NCBI GenBank assembly: GCA_009746045.1 | Contig: RPFO01000555.1 | Location: 45,001 to 86,827 of the forward strand | DNA length: 41,827 bases | Direction: 5' to 3' | Source: Mesostigma viride | Lineage: Eukaryota; Streptophyta; Mesostigmatophyceae; Mesostigmatales; Mesostigmataceae | Part shown: piece by piece, positions 19,994-29,028 of the stretch | Layout: each line of letters begins with the position of its first letter | Numbering within the stretch: the first letter of the stretch is position 1 | The notes under the pieces: generated by a model | Seen by the model: the letters and a program-made list of their open reading frames with translations, nothing else | Database searches by the model: none | What the model was told of the DNA's origin: nothing | Translations under genes and position numbers: made by a program

Positions 19994-19998
19994 TGTAA
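19994..19998 (+). terminator. TGTAA poly(A) signal of the small gene
   Basis: TGTAA in TATTTGTAATAAAG, about 300 bp after the TGA stop. This is the usual chlorophyte signal and supports both the strand of the gene and the algal origin. Confidence 0.5.
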
Positions 19999-20034
19999 TA
20001 AAGAAATCGCGAGGCGTGCTTTTCATCCGTTTTG

Positions 20035-20567
20035 CTTTGGAATGTGTTCTGATATATCTGTGTGACATGTCACGATATATCTGTGTGATATGTCATGATC
20101 GCCCGTGGTTTTATGTCACTGTTTTCTCCCTAGATTTATCAGTGACAATGTCACGGATTTTGTCACCCTTTTTTCCTGATATATCAGTGACAATGTCACG
20201 GATTTTGTCACCCTTTTTTCCTGATATATCAGTGATAATGTCACGGATTTGTCACCCTTTTTTTCGTGATATATCAGTGATAATGTCACGGATTTGTCAC
20301 CCTTTTTTTCGTGATATATCAGTGATAATGTCACGGATTTTGTCAGTGCGTTTTGTCAAGTCGTGATATTGATATTTTGTGATAATTTCCTTGTTTTTGT
20401 CACAAAGATAATCACAGAATATGCTGGTTTTATCACATGATTTGTCACGAAATGTCACAGAATATCACAGTTTTGTCACAAAAAATCACAAAGTGTCACA
20501 TTTTGTCACATCCACATCACAAAATGTCACGTGATATGTCACAAAATATCACAAAATGTCACACCCC
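20035..20567 (+). repeat. Right subterminal repeat array, with 45-bp tandem repeat
   Basis: About five 45-bp tandem copies (GATATATCAGTGACAATGTC, then ACGGATTTTGTCACCCTTTT...) occupy about 20134-20340. Dense TGTCAC/ATCAC motifs follow up to the inverted repeat. They mirror the left array in inverted orientation. Confidence 0.8.
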
Positions 20568-20578
20568 CCTTCCTAGTG

Positions 20579-20580
20579 TA
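20579..20580. repeat. TA target duplication of the CACTA-like element, right
   Basis: See the left copy at 12943-12944. Confidence 0.6.
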
Positions 20581-20624
20581 GTTGTAGACCTTCTCCTCTC
20601 TTATGTTATGTCTGCTGTCGACGG

Positions 20625-22970
20625 ATGGTTGGTTGTCCCCTCCCCTCCGCAGCCGTCATGTCAGAGCCTACCCCTCCGGCTGAGAGCTCGCTGCCGTCCC
20701 CGCCCCCACCGGACCCTGAGCTGTATTTCGAGGCCCTTCCGGGCCGCTGGGTGTCGCGATCTAGTTACCCGGGTGGCGTGGTGCAGCCGGCCCTTCAGGC
20801 CCAACATGCGGGCTTAGTCAGGGCGGCCCTCTTCGGGGTCACGTGGTATGGTCCTTCCCCTGATGAGCCTCACCAGCTTGTCCTGCACGGGTTCGATGAT
20901 GCCGGACACTGTTTGTTGGGGTGTGGTTCCAGCTGTCCCGCCTTGGGGCAGATAGATGCGGTTCTCCGGTGTTGCCGTGTGTTCTCCTACCTCTCCACTC
21001 CTGTGGGCCGTACCTGCCTACGGGAGGTGTTCCCGTGGCTTCCAGCTGAGGGTGATGCTGAGGTAGACGAGAACCCCTGCGACCTTTTACGGGCCGTAGA
21101 GTTCATGGAGATAGCTGATCAGTCGGCGGGACTAGCGGTTAGTGGTCCTACCCCTTCGGGCGCCCCAGCCGAGGTACATTATACTCCAGATTATTCTGCC
21201 TCGAGCGCTGCGTCCGCCTCCTCGGTGTCTGTTCCTCCCTCTCCGGTCCCGTCGTCCCCTCGGTCGACCCGGGATGTCGCAGTGGAGCCTACCCCTTCGG
21301 GTTTGCCTGATCCTCTTTCGGCGACGGTCTCGGCTATGCAGGCTCAGATCCAGTCTTTGACCACGGCGTTTGGGGCCTTCCTTGCGGCCCAGGCGCAGGT
21401 CTCGGCCACGCCGGCTGGATCCGCGCCCCCTACCCCTTCTGTCGCCCCGGCGACTACGGCTTCGCCCGCGCCCCCGCCTGCGCCCGCGGTCGCTGTGGTT
21501 CCGGCGGCTCCTGCGACTCCTGCTGCCTCTGCGCCTGTTACCGCTCTACCTGCGCCTACGCGGGAGTCTCCTGCCCCTGTTAGCTCGCCCTCCGTCGCTG
21601 CTTCCGAGCCTCCTCCCGCTCAGGCGCAGACGTCGCGGGGTTTCTTTGGCGATACTAGCGGGCTTCCCAGACTTTGGGAGGGTGGTCCTCCGCAGAGGAT
21701 TCCGGTTCCTGACTGGGGCCTGGATGGTAGTCAATCTTATGCAGGACTGCCTGTCCCTACGGGCCCCATTTTCAACATGTGGCCTGAGGGTGCACCGGCA
21801 ACGGAGACCGGCGCGCCTGCGTCGTTGGCGGGTCCGTCACGGCCCTCTCTGGCTTCGGGTCCGGCGCGACCTCCTGTTTTACCAGTGCCCCCTGCGTCGG
21901 TGTCGGCTCCTGCCCCTGCGTCAGCCCCTGCTCCGGTCCCTCCTCCTTCGGCCTCGCGGTCTTTGGCCGCGGTTGTTCGGTCCACCGGTCAGGATCCTCG
22001 CGCCACCCGCGCTGCCGATTCCCTCAGGGAGTTGTCCCAGGGTGATCGGGACAGGGCTCCTTCTGTGGTGCACGCGACGCCGGAGTCGCGTGACACGCCC
22101 ATTCCGGGGTATGGTATGTCCGCACTCGCCTGCCGACAGTGTGACCTGCCGCGCGCCTCTGCTGAGCTTGCCATCTCTCCCATGTCCTATGGGTTCTCCC
22201 AGGTGTGTCGGGCGCCCCGGGATCGTGGCCTACCCATTGAGACTGATCGGCCTCCGTTCGACATGGTTATTTTAGCTGATCCGGTGTTCGAGGGTGAGAT
22301 CCTGGTCCGGCGCGTCCTGTATCGCTGGGCGAGGCGCCACAACGACTTGGACACCTACGGTGGGTTTCAGTGGGCTTACCCTCCCCCTCTGGGCATTATG
22401 GCTTCGGATGCCCTTACAGTAGAGTTTCCTGCGGTGCCGGGTGCGGCGTACACTACGGTCCTCCAGCCCATCCTTGAGTGGGATGCCCGCCGCCCGGCGC
22501 CTATCCCGGGCCAGGGTCTAGACTCCCGCGGTCACCCTCCTCCTCGTGCCAGCGACTACCTAGAGACATTCGGGTCGCGACAGTGTGTTCGTCGGTGGCG
22601 CTCCCGCGAGGTTCGGCACATCCGGTTGTGGCCGTCCAACGTGGAGCCCCTGGTGGACCTGTTCTTCCCGACGGGTATGCGCCCTCGGATTCGGTACCAT
22701 CGCCTCCTCCTGCGGGCCCTTTGCCTGATCGCGGTAGAGCCTTTCCTTCGCCTCTTTGCCTGTGGCTTTCTGGACTGGGCCCGTGGCCAGGTCGTCCTCA
22801 CGCAGCATAGGTATTACTGGGCCTTCCTGGGCCTCTTTCCTGACGGCGTGTGGGCCGATGTTTTCCTCACTGTAGATAGGCATGACAATGTTGAGGATGT
22901 GGCTCACTACCAGGCCTACCTGGAGGTCCTGCTGGCCTCTCGTGGCACTTACCAGATGGATGGCCACTAG
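20625..22970 (+). CDS. Unidentified 3' ORF of the chromovirus (781 aa)
   Basis: A long intact ORF lies between pol and the 3' LTR, where some LTR elements carry env or accessory genes. I do not recognise it. Residues about 10-190 look globular (PELYFEALPGRWVSRSSYPG, then a Cys-rich HCLLGCGSSCPALG segment). Residues about 210-490 are Pro/Ala/Ser-rich with a short helix AMQAQIQSLTTAFGAFLAAQ. Residues about 520-775 look globular with many Trp, Tyr and Arg (FDMVILADPVFEGEILVRRV, YYWAFLGLFPDGVWADVF). There is no signal peptide and no clear membrane anchor, so an envelope is not supported. A second in-frame ATG at 20658 (MSEPTPPAESS) is an alternative start. Third-position GC is much higher than in gag/pol, suggesting a different origin. 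Confidence 0.75.
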   Translation: MVGCPLPSAAVMSEPTPPAESSLPSPPPPDPELYFEALPGRWVSRSSYPGGVVQPALQAQHAGLVRAALFGVTWYGPSPDEPHQLVLHGFDDAGHCLLGCGSSCPALGQIDAVLRCCRVFSYLSTPVGRTCLREVFPWLPAEGDAEVDENPCDLLRAVEFMEIADQSAGLAVSGPTPSGAPAEVHYTPDYSASSAASASSVSVPPSPVPSSPRSTRDVAVEPTPSGLPDPLSATVSAMQAQIQSLTTAFGAFLAAQAQVSATPAGSAPPTPSVAPATTASPAPPPAPAVAVVPAAPATPAASAPVTALPAPTRESPAPVSSPSVAASEPPPAQAQTSRGFFGDTSGLPRLWEGGPPQRIPVPDWGLDGSQSYAGLPVPTGPIFNMWPEGAPATETGAPASLAGPSRPSLASGPARPPVLPVPPASVSAPAPASAPAPVPPPSASRSLAAVVRSTGQDPRATRAADSLRELSQGDRDRAPSVVHATPESRDTPIPGYGMSALACRQCDLPRASAELAISPMSYGFSQVCRAPRDRGLPIETDRPPFDMVILADPVFEGEILVRRVLYRWARRHNDLDTYGGFQWAYPPPLGIMASDALTVEFPAVPGAAYTTVLQPILEWDARRPAPIPGQGLDSRGHPPPRASDYLETFGSRQCVRRWRSREVRHIRLWPSNVEPLVDLFFPTGMRPRIRYHRLLLRALCLIAVEPFLRLFACGFLDWARGQVVLTQHRYYWAFLGLFPDGVWADVFLTVDRHDNVEDVAHYQAYLEVLLASRGTYQMDGH

Positions 22971-23337
22971 ATAGAGGGCCTTAGGCCCGACCTGAGGGTG
23001 TTGTCCCTCCGGTATGTAGAGTCGCCCTCATATTCTGGCCAGTTGGTTGGCTGTTCTTGGTCCTTAGCGCTGATGTGTTTACTCTGTGTGACATCCTGCC
23101 CAGTGCCGTCCCCCCCGGCCAGGACTCCGTTCCAGGCAGTTAGGGGAACCTACCACCAGGCTTGGTGCTGGCTAACCCTACACCACCCGGCGTGGTGGTG
23201 GAGACCGTGTGAACTATTGGTGCTTTGTATCTGGGATGGTCTATCGATTGTGTTGGTGTGTGCTGGGTGCGTTAGGATTATTTTCCTACCCCTCTGGTTC
23301 CCTCCTCTCTGCGTAGGGAGAGGGCTCCCTACCTTTT
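22971..23337 (+). other. 3' untranslated region of the chromovirus
   Basis: About 370 bp between the 3' ORF and the polypurine tract. It contains short inverted repeats (CCACCAGGCTTGG...; CACCACCCGGCGTGGTGGTG at about 23181) that could fold in RNA. No gene is seen. Confidence 0.5.
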
Positions 23338-23349
23338 GTGGGGGGGAGG
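23338..23349 (+). promoter_or_regulatory. 3' polypurine tract
   Basis: GTGGGGGGGAGG sits immediately before the TG of the 3' LTR, preceded by a pyrimidine-rich CTACCTTTT. This is the expected primer for plus-strand DNA synthesis. Confidence 0.8.
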
Positions 23350-23920
23350 TGTTACGTCGCGTAACAATTCGTTGTAGTTACGGACGTAAATTAGGTCCTT
23401 GGCCTCGGTTGTTCCTAGGTTACGTGCAGTTCTAGTTTGGACATGATTGTCCCCGTAACAGTACTGTGGTATAGTGGGTGCCTTTGGGCGCCGCGCCGCG
23501 TACTATATTAGTGGTCCTTATCCTTTTGTAGAATGTAGTGGACAGGCGTGCATCTGTGCACCTGCTTGTGTTTCTGTGTTTCTGCAGGCGAGGGCCAGGT
23601 CGGCCCGAGCCTGTTGGACCGTTGGTGACCATTTATGCACGTTCCACTCCTTGTGTGGTTACTCGGCGTGTGTTAAATGAATTAGCACATATTAGCTTGG
23701 GTCACGGCAGTTTAGTTGTGTTTCCTTCCTCTTTTCCTGGAGTAAACGGGTTTGATTAAATGGCCTATGGCGTATTACAGTAGTACATATGTAAATGCAT
23801 TGAGATCTGGTTCGTCTCGGTCGTCTTTCGCTAGGGGTGTAAATAGAAGCAGCCTCACTAGTTTAGGTAGTATCAGGACAGGTAGAGGTAGAGGTGGCGG
23901 CCGAGGCTTGCGGCGTAACA
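23350..23920 (+). repeat. 3' LTR of the chromovirus
   Basis: 571 bp, TGTTACG...CGTAACA, with two differences from the 5' LTR. It carries the same TATA-like and TGTAA motifs. Confidence 0.95.
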
Positions 23921-23925
23921 GGCGA
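23921..23925. repeat. TSD of the chromovirus (GGCGA), right
   Basis: Exact match to 2050-2054. Confidence 0.92.
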
Positions 23926-23986
23926 ATGCCAAATGGCTCACGAATGGACGATGAGACACCTTGGCATTAGGATAAGTTGGCATATG

Positions 23987-24082
23987 TACTGCTGCATTAC
24001 TTTTTTCTAATGAGATTAGCATAGTACTCCGTGGCATGCCTTTGCGCATGACACGCAAGTACTTACTTACTTACTGCTGCAT
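23987..24082 (+). mobile_element. Short retroposed 3' end with (TTAC)n tail, copy a
   Basis: The core TCTAATGAGATTAGCATAGT...GACACGCAAG ends in TACTTACTTACTTAC. The unit is flanked by an 11-bp direct repeat TACTGCTGCAT (23987-23997 and 24072-24082), the length range of LINE-type target duplications. This suggests a severely 5'-truncated non-LTR retrotransposon or a SINE that shares its tail. Confidence 0.65.
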
Positions 24083-24252
24083 GGTCAGCCGCCAACAATG
24101 GCTGGCCAGAGTTTATGTAGCTTAACCCTAACTTACGTATGATCTGTGACGGACAGCCTAATCAGTTACAACCAGATCTGCATGGTCAGTCCTAACCCAA
24201 TCTCGTGCTGAACCACCTTGGGTTCAGCATAGTGTATGCTCTCTTTGTTGGG

Positions 24253-24364
24253 CGCCGGGCATGATGCAGACGATATTTGTAACTTTCGTGTATTCATTTT
24301 TCTAATGAGCTTAGCATATAGTGCATGCTCCGTGGCATGCCCATGCGCATGACACGCAAGTACC

Positions 24365-24412
<48 letters not shown>

Positions 24413-24425
24413 AACTTGCTTACTT
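24253..24425 (+). mobile_element. Retroposed 3' end with (TTAC)n tail, copy b
   Basis: A longer copy of the same family. It includes the upstream block GGCATGATGCAGACGATATT and TGTAACTTTCGTGTA, then the conserved core, then about 15 TTAC units at 24361-24425. It shares the upstream block with copy c. Confidence 0.65.
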
Positions 24426-24496
24426 CAGCACTAGAGTGACCCGCCGCGCTGGCTTCGCCTGCACTGAGCCCAAAACAGGGTCTAGTTAGTGAGGTT

Positions 24497-24620
24497 AATA
24501 TTGTGCGGAAACCTTTTGCCACTCAGCTTCTAAGGTTCCGCACAATATTACCAGCGATAATCACTCGCTGGTCAACCAAAGCTAATGCGCAGTGGCAAAA
24601 GGCTTCCGGCCGCACAATAC
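24497..24620. repeat. Hairpin-rich repeat, copy 1
   Basis: AATATTGTGCGGAAACC pairs with GGTTCCGCACAATATT (24497-24549, one bulge). A second hairpin CCAGCG...CGCTGG follows at 24551-24571. The distal part GCAGTGGCAAAAGG...CCGCACAATAC (24588-24620) is an inverted copy of the start. A second copy of the first about 95 bp is at 25718-25812. No coding capacity. It may be a MITE-like or structured-RNA-derived repeat. Confidence 0.6.
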
Positions 24621-24726
24621 TATCCTGTTTAAGATCTACTATATGTCCCTTCGAGGCACAGGTTCGAATCCATGCACTCGGAGATGAATTGTTTCCCCCA
24701 AATTTGACACCCGCGGCGCCCATTGT

Positions 24727-24824
24727 TATTCATATTCATATTCATATTCATATTCATATTCATATTCATATTCATATTCATATTCATATTCATATTCATA
24801 TTCATATTCATATTCATATTCATA
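24727..24824 (+). repeat. (TATTCA)n microsatellite
   Basis: About 16 tandem hexamers. A short ATTCATATTCATA remnant at 25639-25651 next to the same flanking GCGCTCAT motif shows that the unit belongs to a larger repeat. Confidence 0.9.
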
Positions 24825-24857
24825 TCAGCGCCACCGTGTTGCGCTCATATTCTTATC

Positions 24858-25345
<488 letters not shown>

Positions 25346-25717
25346 ATAGTCACTAGAGGGGGATATAATCCTCATCTGAGCTAGCTGTCCTCTACTGTAG
25401 TGGCAGACGAGGTGTTAGTGTAGCGGCTATCCTCAGGGGCAATTATAACCTGCACCTGCGGACTCCTACCCTGCATTCTAGCCATGGGCCGCGGGGCCCG
25501 TGCAAGGGGAGAAAACAGGAGAATGCCCCCAAGGAAGGTCACTTATCGCAGACGGCAGCCCATTTCTCCTTGTCTATCATGCGCACGCGGATCGAGTACA
25601 GATAGATATCCATATATCAGCGCCACTTGCGCTCATACTATTCATATTCATATTTGCGGGTGTTCCGAGCCTAGTGATTCGTCTTCGCCCATGCAAGAGG
25701 CTAGGTTTTAGTCAGGA
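25346..25717. other. Intergenic repeat-derived DNA
   Basis: No gene seen. The block CAGCGCCACTTGCGCTCATA at about 25619 resembles 24826-24850, showing shared modules with the hairpin/hexamer region in a different order. Confidence 0.4.
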
Positions 25718-25812
25718 TATTGTTGTGCGGAAACCTTTTGCCACTCGGCTTCTAAGGTTCCGCACAATGTTACGAGCGATAACAGATTCGCTGGTCAACC
25801 AAAGTTAATGCG
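25718..25812. repeat. Hairpin-rich repeat, copy 2
   Basis: ATTGTTGTGCGGAAACC...GGTTCCGCACAATGTTAC followed by AGCGATAACAGATTCGCTGG and TCAACCAAAGTTAATGCGC. It is highly similar to 24497-24590, with changes that partly preserve pairing, and it lacks the distal inverted part. Confidence 0.6.
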
Positions 25813-26068
25813 CGCGCCGGGTACGCCACCCGTTTGCCCGCCGCGCCGCGCCCTCAGTCCCGCAGTCCCGCACGCCACCCCCCACGGCCCCTGAAGCCCC
25901 AAGGCCCAAAGGTTAGCCTTGCCCGGCGTGCACGCCACACAGCGCTCACTTATACCCGGCCGCCCACGTAATTAATTAATTTATTAATTAATTAAACTCG
26001 TTCTCCCGTTGGGGAGTCACGGAGCACCGAAGTGCTTTTAATCCCTCTGTGTGCACAACTATTTGTTT
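25813..26068. other. Intergenic DNA
   Basis: A C-rich stretch followed by AATTAATTAATTTATTAATT-type AT repeats at about 25972-25995. No gene seen. Confidence 0.4.
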
Positions 26069-26162
26069 AAACTTTTGTGTAATTATTTTTCTAATGAGAT
26101 TAGCATAGTACTCCGTGGCATGCCTTTGCGCATGACACGCAAGTACTTACTTACTTACTTAG
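26069..26162 (+). mobile_element. Retroposed 3' end with (TTAC)n tail, copy d
   Basis: AACTTTTGTGTAATTATTTT, the core TCTAATGAGATTAGCATAGT, GACACGCAAG and four TTAC-type units. The core is nearly identical to copy a (CCTTTGCGCATGACACG variant). Confidence 0.65.
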
Positions 26163-26480
26163 TGCACAACAGGAAGAAAGGGCAGAGACCCCCTTTCTCC
26201 TTCATGCCAGAGGCATGCCACAGCTGCAATCAGACCCGATAAACGATCCGGCAAGATCTGTGGGTGCAATAAGACCCATGTGAGCATATCATAATTAACA
26301 AGGGGCGTGGGCAAGTAATCTGAGCATAGCCATACAGGACGTAGCATGGCTGTACAAGGACTAAGCTAAGGGTATGGCTGGTTGTGTACCGTGTGTAGGC
26401 GGTGCACGTGGCTAGGTATGGCCGGCACAGCTAGGCAAACATTCTTGGCATGGCTGCCATGGCGGCAGTGACTACCAATG
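26163..26480. other. Intergenic DNA without a visible gene
   Basis: Only short open frames on both strands; no motif or repeat recognised. Confidence 0.3.
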
Positions 26481-27995
26481 GATACAAGCTAGGGCTATTT
26501 ACAAGCTATTCTAGCCCGCAGGGGGCGTCCACATCTTGTGGTTGATTGATCATCAGGTCCCCGCCCCTCCAGTACACCTTGGGCTTCTGGGGGTCCTGCT
26601 TGTGGTGGAGGTGTTCCGGCCACAGGTTGCGTCGCTGCTGCTGCTGGGCGGGGGTCGTTGTCCAGCGTCCAGGTGAGGTCGTGCAACCTCTTGCGACGAG
26701 AAAGGAACCGCTGCTTGTCCTCACAGGAGGGGGAGGTGAGCAGGACTGGTGGGGGAGCCGTCTTGTCCCGTGAGTGGGGAAGGCGGTGGCACCCACGCAG
26801 TTCTACCTCACCTACCAGGCCCATGAGGGTAAGGAGCTGGTCCCGTGTTAAGCTCGTCGGCAAGGGTGGTTGACGTCTCACCTGGCTTCAGACTGGGGGA
26901 ATCAACGCAGCACCACCTGACCGGTCGCGGCGGGCGCGGTCGGTGGCCTCCCGTTGTTGTGCCTGGCGAAGGTCAGATTCCAGCTCCTGGAGTTTCGTAG
27001 CGATGCATGGCGTCGGTAGTTGAGGCGGTCGCTGTCCGCAGCAGGTCCGCATTAAGGAGAGGGGCGGGTGGTCGCCAGCATCCTGCCGGGGTGGCTGGGA
27101 TGCGATGGTGGCCGTCTGCTCCGCTATCAGTTTAGGACCTGTGAGGCCAGGGCCTCGGTGTGGGCAGTGATGGCTTCAAGCTTCTTCATGAGCACGCCGC
27201 ACTTGCCCTCCATCTGGTTTAGGCCAGAGACAAGTGCAGTGTGCGTCTCAGATGCCTGCGCCGCGGTGTGCAGCGCCGTGAACTGGAGCTTGTGGACGAC
27301 CTTGCTTTCCACATTGGAGACCCGGGCCTCCACCGTGTTGAGCGTCGTGTTCAGCGAGGTCAGCTTCTCGGCCAACGGCCAGGTAACGTGCTCCTCCAGC
27401 ACTGCTCGGATGTCATCCTTGCAGAGGGAAGGAGCCGATGTGGCTGTCGGCTGCGCAGGCCAGGCTGCATGGGGTGCGGAGCTTAGCGACGATGTTGTCC
27501 ATAGTTAGCTGGAAGAAGCTGCACAGGATAGCGAGGCGGTGCCTGAGCTCTGGCCTAGCTGGCGAAGAACGCCTCCAGGTCGTTGGCGGGGATGGGCCCT
27601 AAGGCCCCAAGGAGCTTGCGTTCTTGTGCTAAGAAATGCACTATTTCGGCGCATTCTTCCTTGGTCAGTTGCAGCTAGCCAGTTGCTGAAAGAAAAGCAG
27701 GCCCCAAGGAGCTTGCGTTCTTGTGCTAAGAAATGTACTATTTCGGCGCATTCTTCCTCAATGGTCAGTTGCAGCCAGTTGCTGAAAGAAAAGCGGTCGT
27801 AATCTGGTAGGTACTTTCGCAATTTGTGTTCATGGCAGGGTTTCTTGAGGCTGTTCGGGCGAGGCTGTGGGCGATGGGTTTGCTGGCGATGGGTTGGCGG
27901 GCCCAGACGGCTGGGCAAGGACGATGGCGAGTGGGTTGGGCTGGGAGCCGGAAAGCTCCTTTTCCAAACCTCGCTTTGCTTTTGGAGTCGTCATA
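26481..27995 (-). pseudogene. Decayed minus-strand coding region with coiled coil (possible retroelement ORF1)
   Basis: Minus-strand frames are broken but show coding character. A start-like MTTPKAKRGLEKELSG lies near 27990. A segment YLPDYDRFSFSNWLQLTIEE and ECAEIVHFLAQERKLLG lies at about 27810-27690. A 91-residue heptad-rich stretch lies at 27402-27127 (LAEKLTSLNTTLNTVEARVS, VSGLNQMEGKCGVLMKKLEA) typical of a coiled coil. A Pro/Arg-rich end lies at 26881-26495. Size, coiled coil and setting next to a LINE relic would fit a LINE ORF1 or gag-like protein, but no domain is recognised. A 97-bp tandem duplication breaks it. Confidence 0.4.
27604..27794. repeat. 97-bp tandem duplication
   Basis: Copy 1 (27604-27700) and copy 2 (27701-27794) both run from GCCCCAAGGAGCTTGCG to GCTGAAAGAAAAGC. 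They differ by a few small changes, which points to a recent local duplication within the decayed minus-strand region. Confidence 0.85.
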
Positions 27996-28024
27996 GCTGC
28001 TTGTCACGTGCGTAACTTAATTTG

Positions 28025-28520
28025 TCGAGGAGGAGGTGTCTACCTGGTTAATTGGTTGGCCAGTCCTAAGCCCGCCCGCAGGGCCGACATCAGTATTCAC
28101 CTGGTCTGTGCAGGCTGGCCGGCCAAGAGGAGGCGGCGGTGTCAGATGGTATGGGTGACAAGAGGGAGCTCGCAGTAGAGCTCGGCCCGGGTGCGGCGCT
28201 CTTGGCAGCGGACGCCGAGGATGTGAGGGAGCATTCGAGTGACTAGTGCCGTCAAGCTGCTTGCTCAGTGCCTGGTCCACGGGTCCACGTACGCCTCGCA
28301 GCCGTAAAGGAGGATATATGCTGAGGACCGACATGCAACCGAGCCTTGAACAGAATGCGCTTGAGCCGCTCACTCAGTTAGCGACATGTCCAGAACCTAC
28401 ATGTCGAGGCGGCGGAGGGCCGCCCAGCCGGCCCAGGCCTGGGCAATGCGGGTGTTGATGCCGTCCGCCGTGGAGGGGAGCCCGCTGCCAAGGAGCTTGA
28501 AGCGAGTCGCCGGGGGGATT
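28025..28520 (-). pseudogene. Second copy of the LINE relic (RT C-terminal part)
   Basis: The block from GGAGGAGGTGTCTAC to GGTGACAAGAGGG, then GCTCGCAGTAGAG through CGCAGCCGTAAAGGAGGAT, matches 29-163 plus 757-910 at the left edge of the window. Here it has no solo LTR between the two parts. The minus strand encodes a frameshifted form of the same VLSILLYGCEAWTL...ALSKQLDG block. It acts as an empty-site reference for solo LTR 1. Confidence 0.7.
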
Positions 28521-28914
28521 GGGCTGCATGCCGTCCTAAAAGCTTACTAGGAATATGATATGCAATTTAGCTTGATCTGACATCATATCTAGGCTGTCAG
28601 GCTCTACAACCAATGATGCAACAACCTGAAGATAATTTGAAAAAATATGTAGTCGTTTTTTCTAATGAGGTTAGCATAGTACTCCATGGCATGCCCATGC
28701 CCATGACACGCAAGTACTTACTTGATGATAATTGATCGAGTCCGAGCTCCAACACAAAATGCAGCATGACGTGCTCACGTGCACCAGACTACGGCAATTA
28801 GTAAGTATGTCAAGGAGTGTTACGACATGTACAGTCTATGTTGTTGCCTACACAATCAAACGTGAAGCCTTTTATGAATGGTGCGCCTTTAGTGACTTAC
28901 TAAGAAGCTAAACA
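28521..28914 (+). mobile_element. Gene-free spacer containing retroposed 3' end, copy e (about 28650-28714)
   Basis: The core TTTTTCTAATGAGGTTAGCA...CATGACACGCAAG followed by a short TACTTACTT tail lies at about 28650-28714. The rest of this spacer shows no gene or repeat I recognise. It separates the TE mosaic from the satellite array. Confidence 0.55.
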
Positions 28915-28917
28915 TCA

Positions 28918-29028
28918 TTGCGAGGGCGAGGGGGAGGGCGAGGGCGAGGGCGAGGGCGAGGGCGATCGAGGGCGAGGGCGAGGGCGAGGGCGAGGGCGAG
29001 GGCGAGGGCGAGGGCCAGGGCGAGGGCG
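28918..29028 (+). repeat. (GAGGGC)n hexamer tract, longest in the array
   Basis: About 17 near-perfect hexamers at the left edge of the array. The same tract in other monomers has about 2 to 11 copies and accounts for most of the monomer length variation. Confidence 0.9.

Larger units (their letters stand above)
12945..20578. mobile_element. CACTA (EnSpm/CMC)-like DNA transposon (7.6 kb)
   Basis: It begins CACTAGGAAGGGG and ends with the reverse complement CCCCTTCCTAGTG. After two mismatched bases the inverted repeat continues for about 21 more bases (TGTGACATTTTGTGAT...). Both ends carry dense subterminal copies of a GTGAC/GTGAT-AAAAT motif in opposite orientation, a classic CACTA feature. 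The element lies in the integrase stop codon. No TNP2-type transposase is recognisable in any frame, so it is probably non-autonomous. It carries a small spliced gene (18082-19687) in the right half. Superfamily assignment rests on termini and subterminal structure. Confidence 0.75.
2055..23920 (+). mobile_element. Ty3/gypsy chromovirus with three nested DNA transposons (21.9 kb)
   Basis: The element is bounded by two near-identical LTRs (570 and 571 bp) with TG...CA ends and a matching 5-bp duplication. Gene order is HBD-like ORF, gag, protease, RT-RNase H, integrase, chromodomain, unknown ORF, polypurine tract. RT before integrase and an integrase-linked chromodomain place it among Ty3/gypsy chromoviruses. 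Subtracting the nested insertions and their duplicated target bases (8261-9963, 10481-12224, 12945-20580) leaves about 10.8 kb of its own sequence. Two differences between the LTRs imply a recent insertion. Integrase is broken twice, so this copy is not autonomous. Gag, protease and RT frames remain open. Confidence 0.93.

Noticed and set aside
20625-22970. Envelope gene, by position after pol
   Set aside because: No signal peptide, no fusion-peptide-like segment and no C-terminal membrane anchor are visible.
24661-24671. GGTTCGAATCC, a perfect tRNA B-box
   Set aside because: The T-stem does not pair, and no A-box at proper spacing or acceptor stem is found. At most a SINE-derived pol III fragment.
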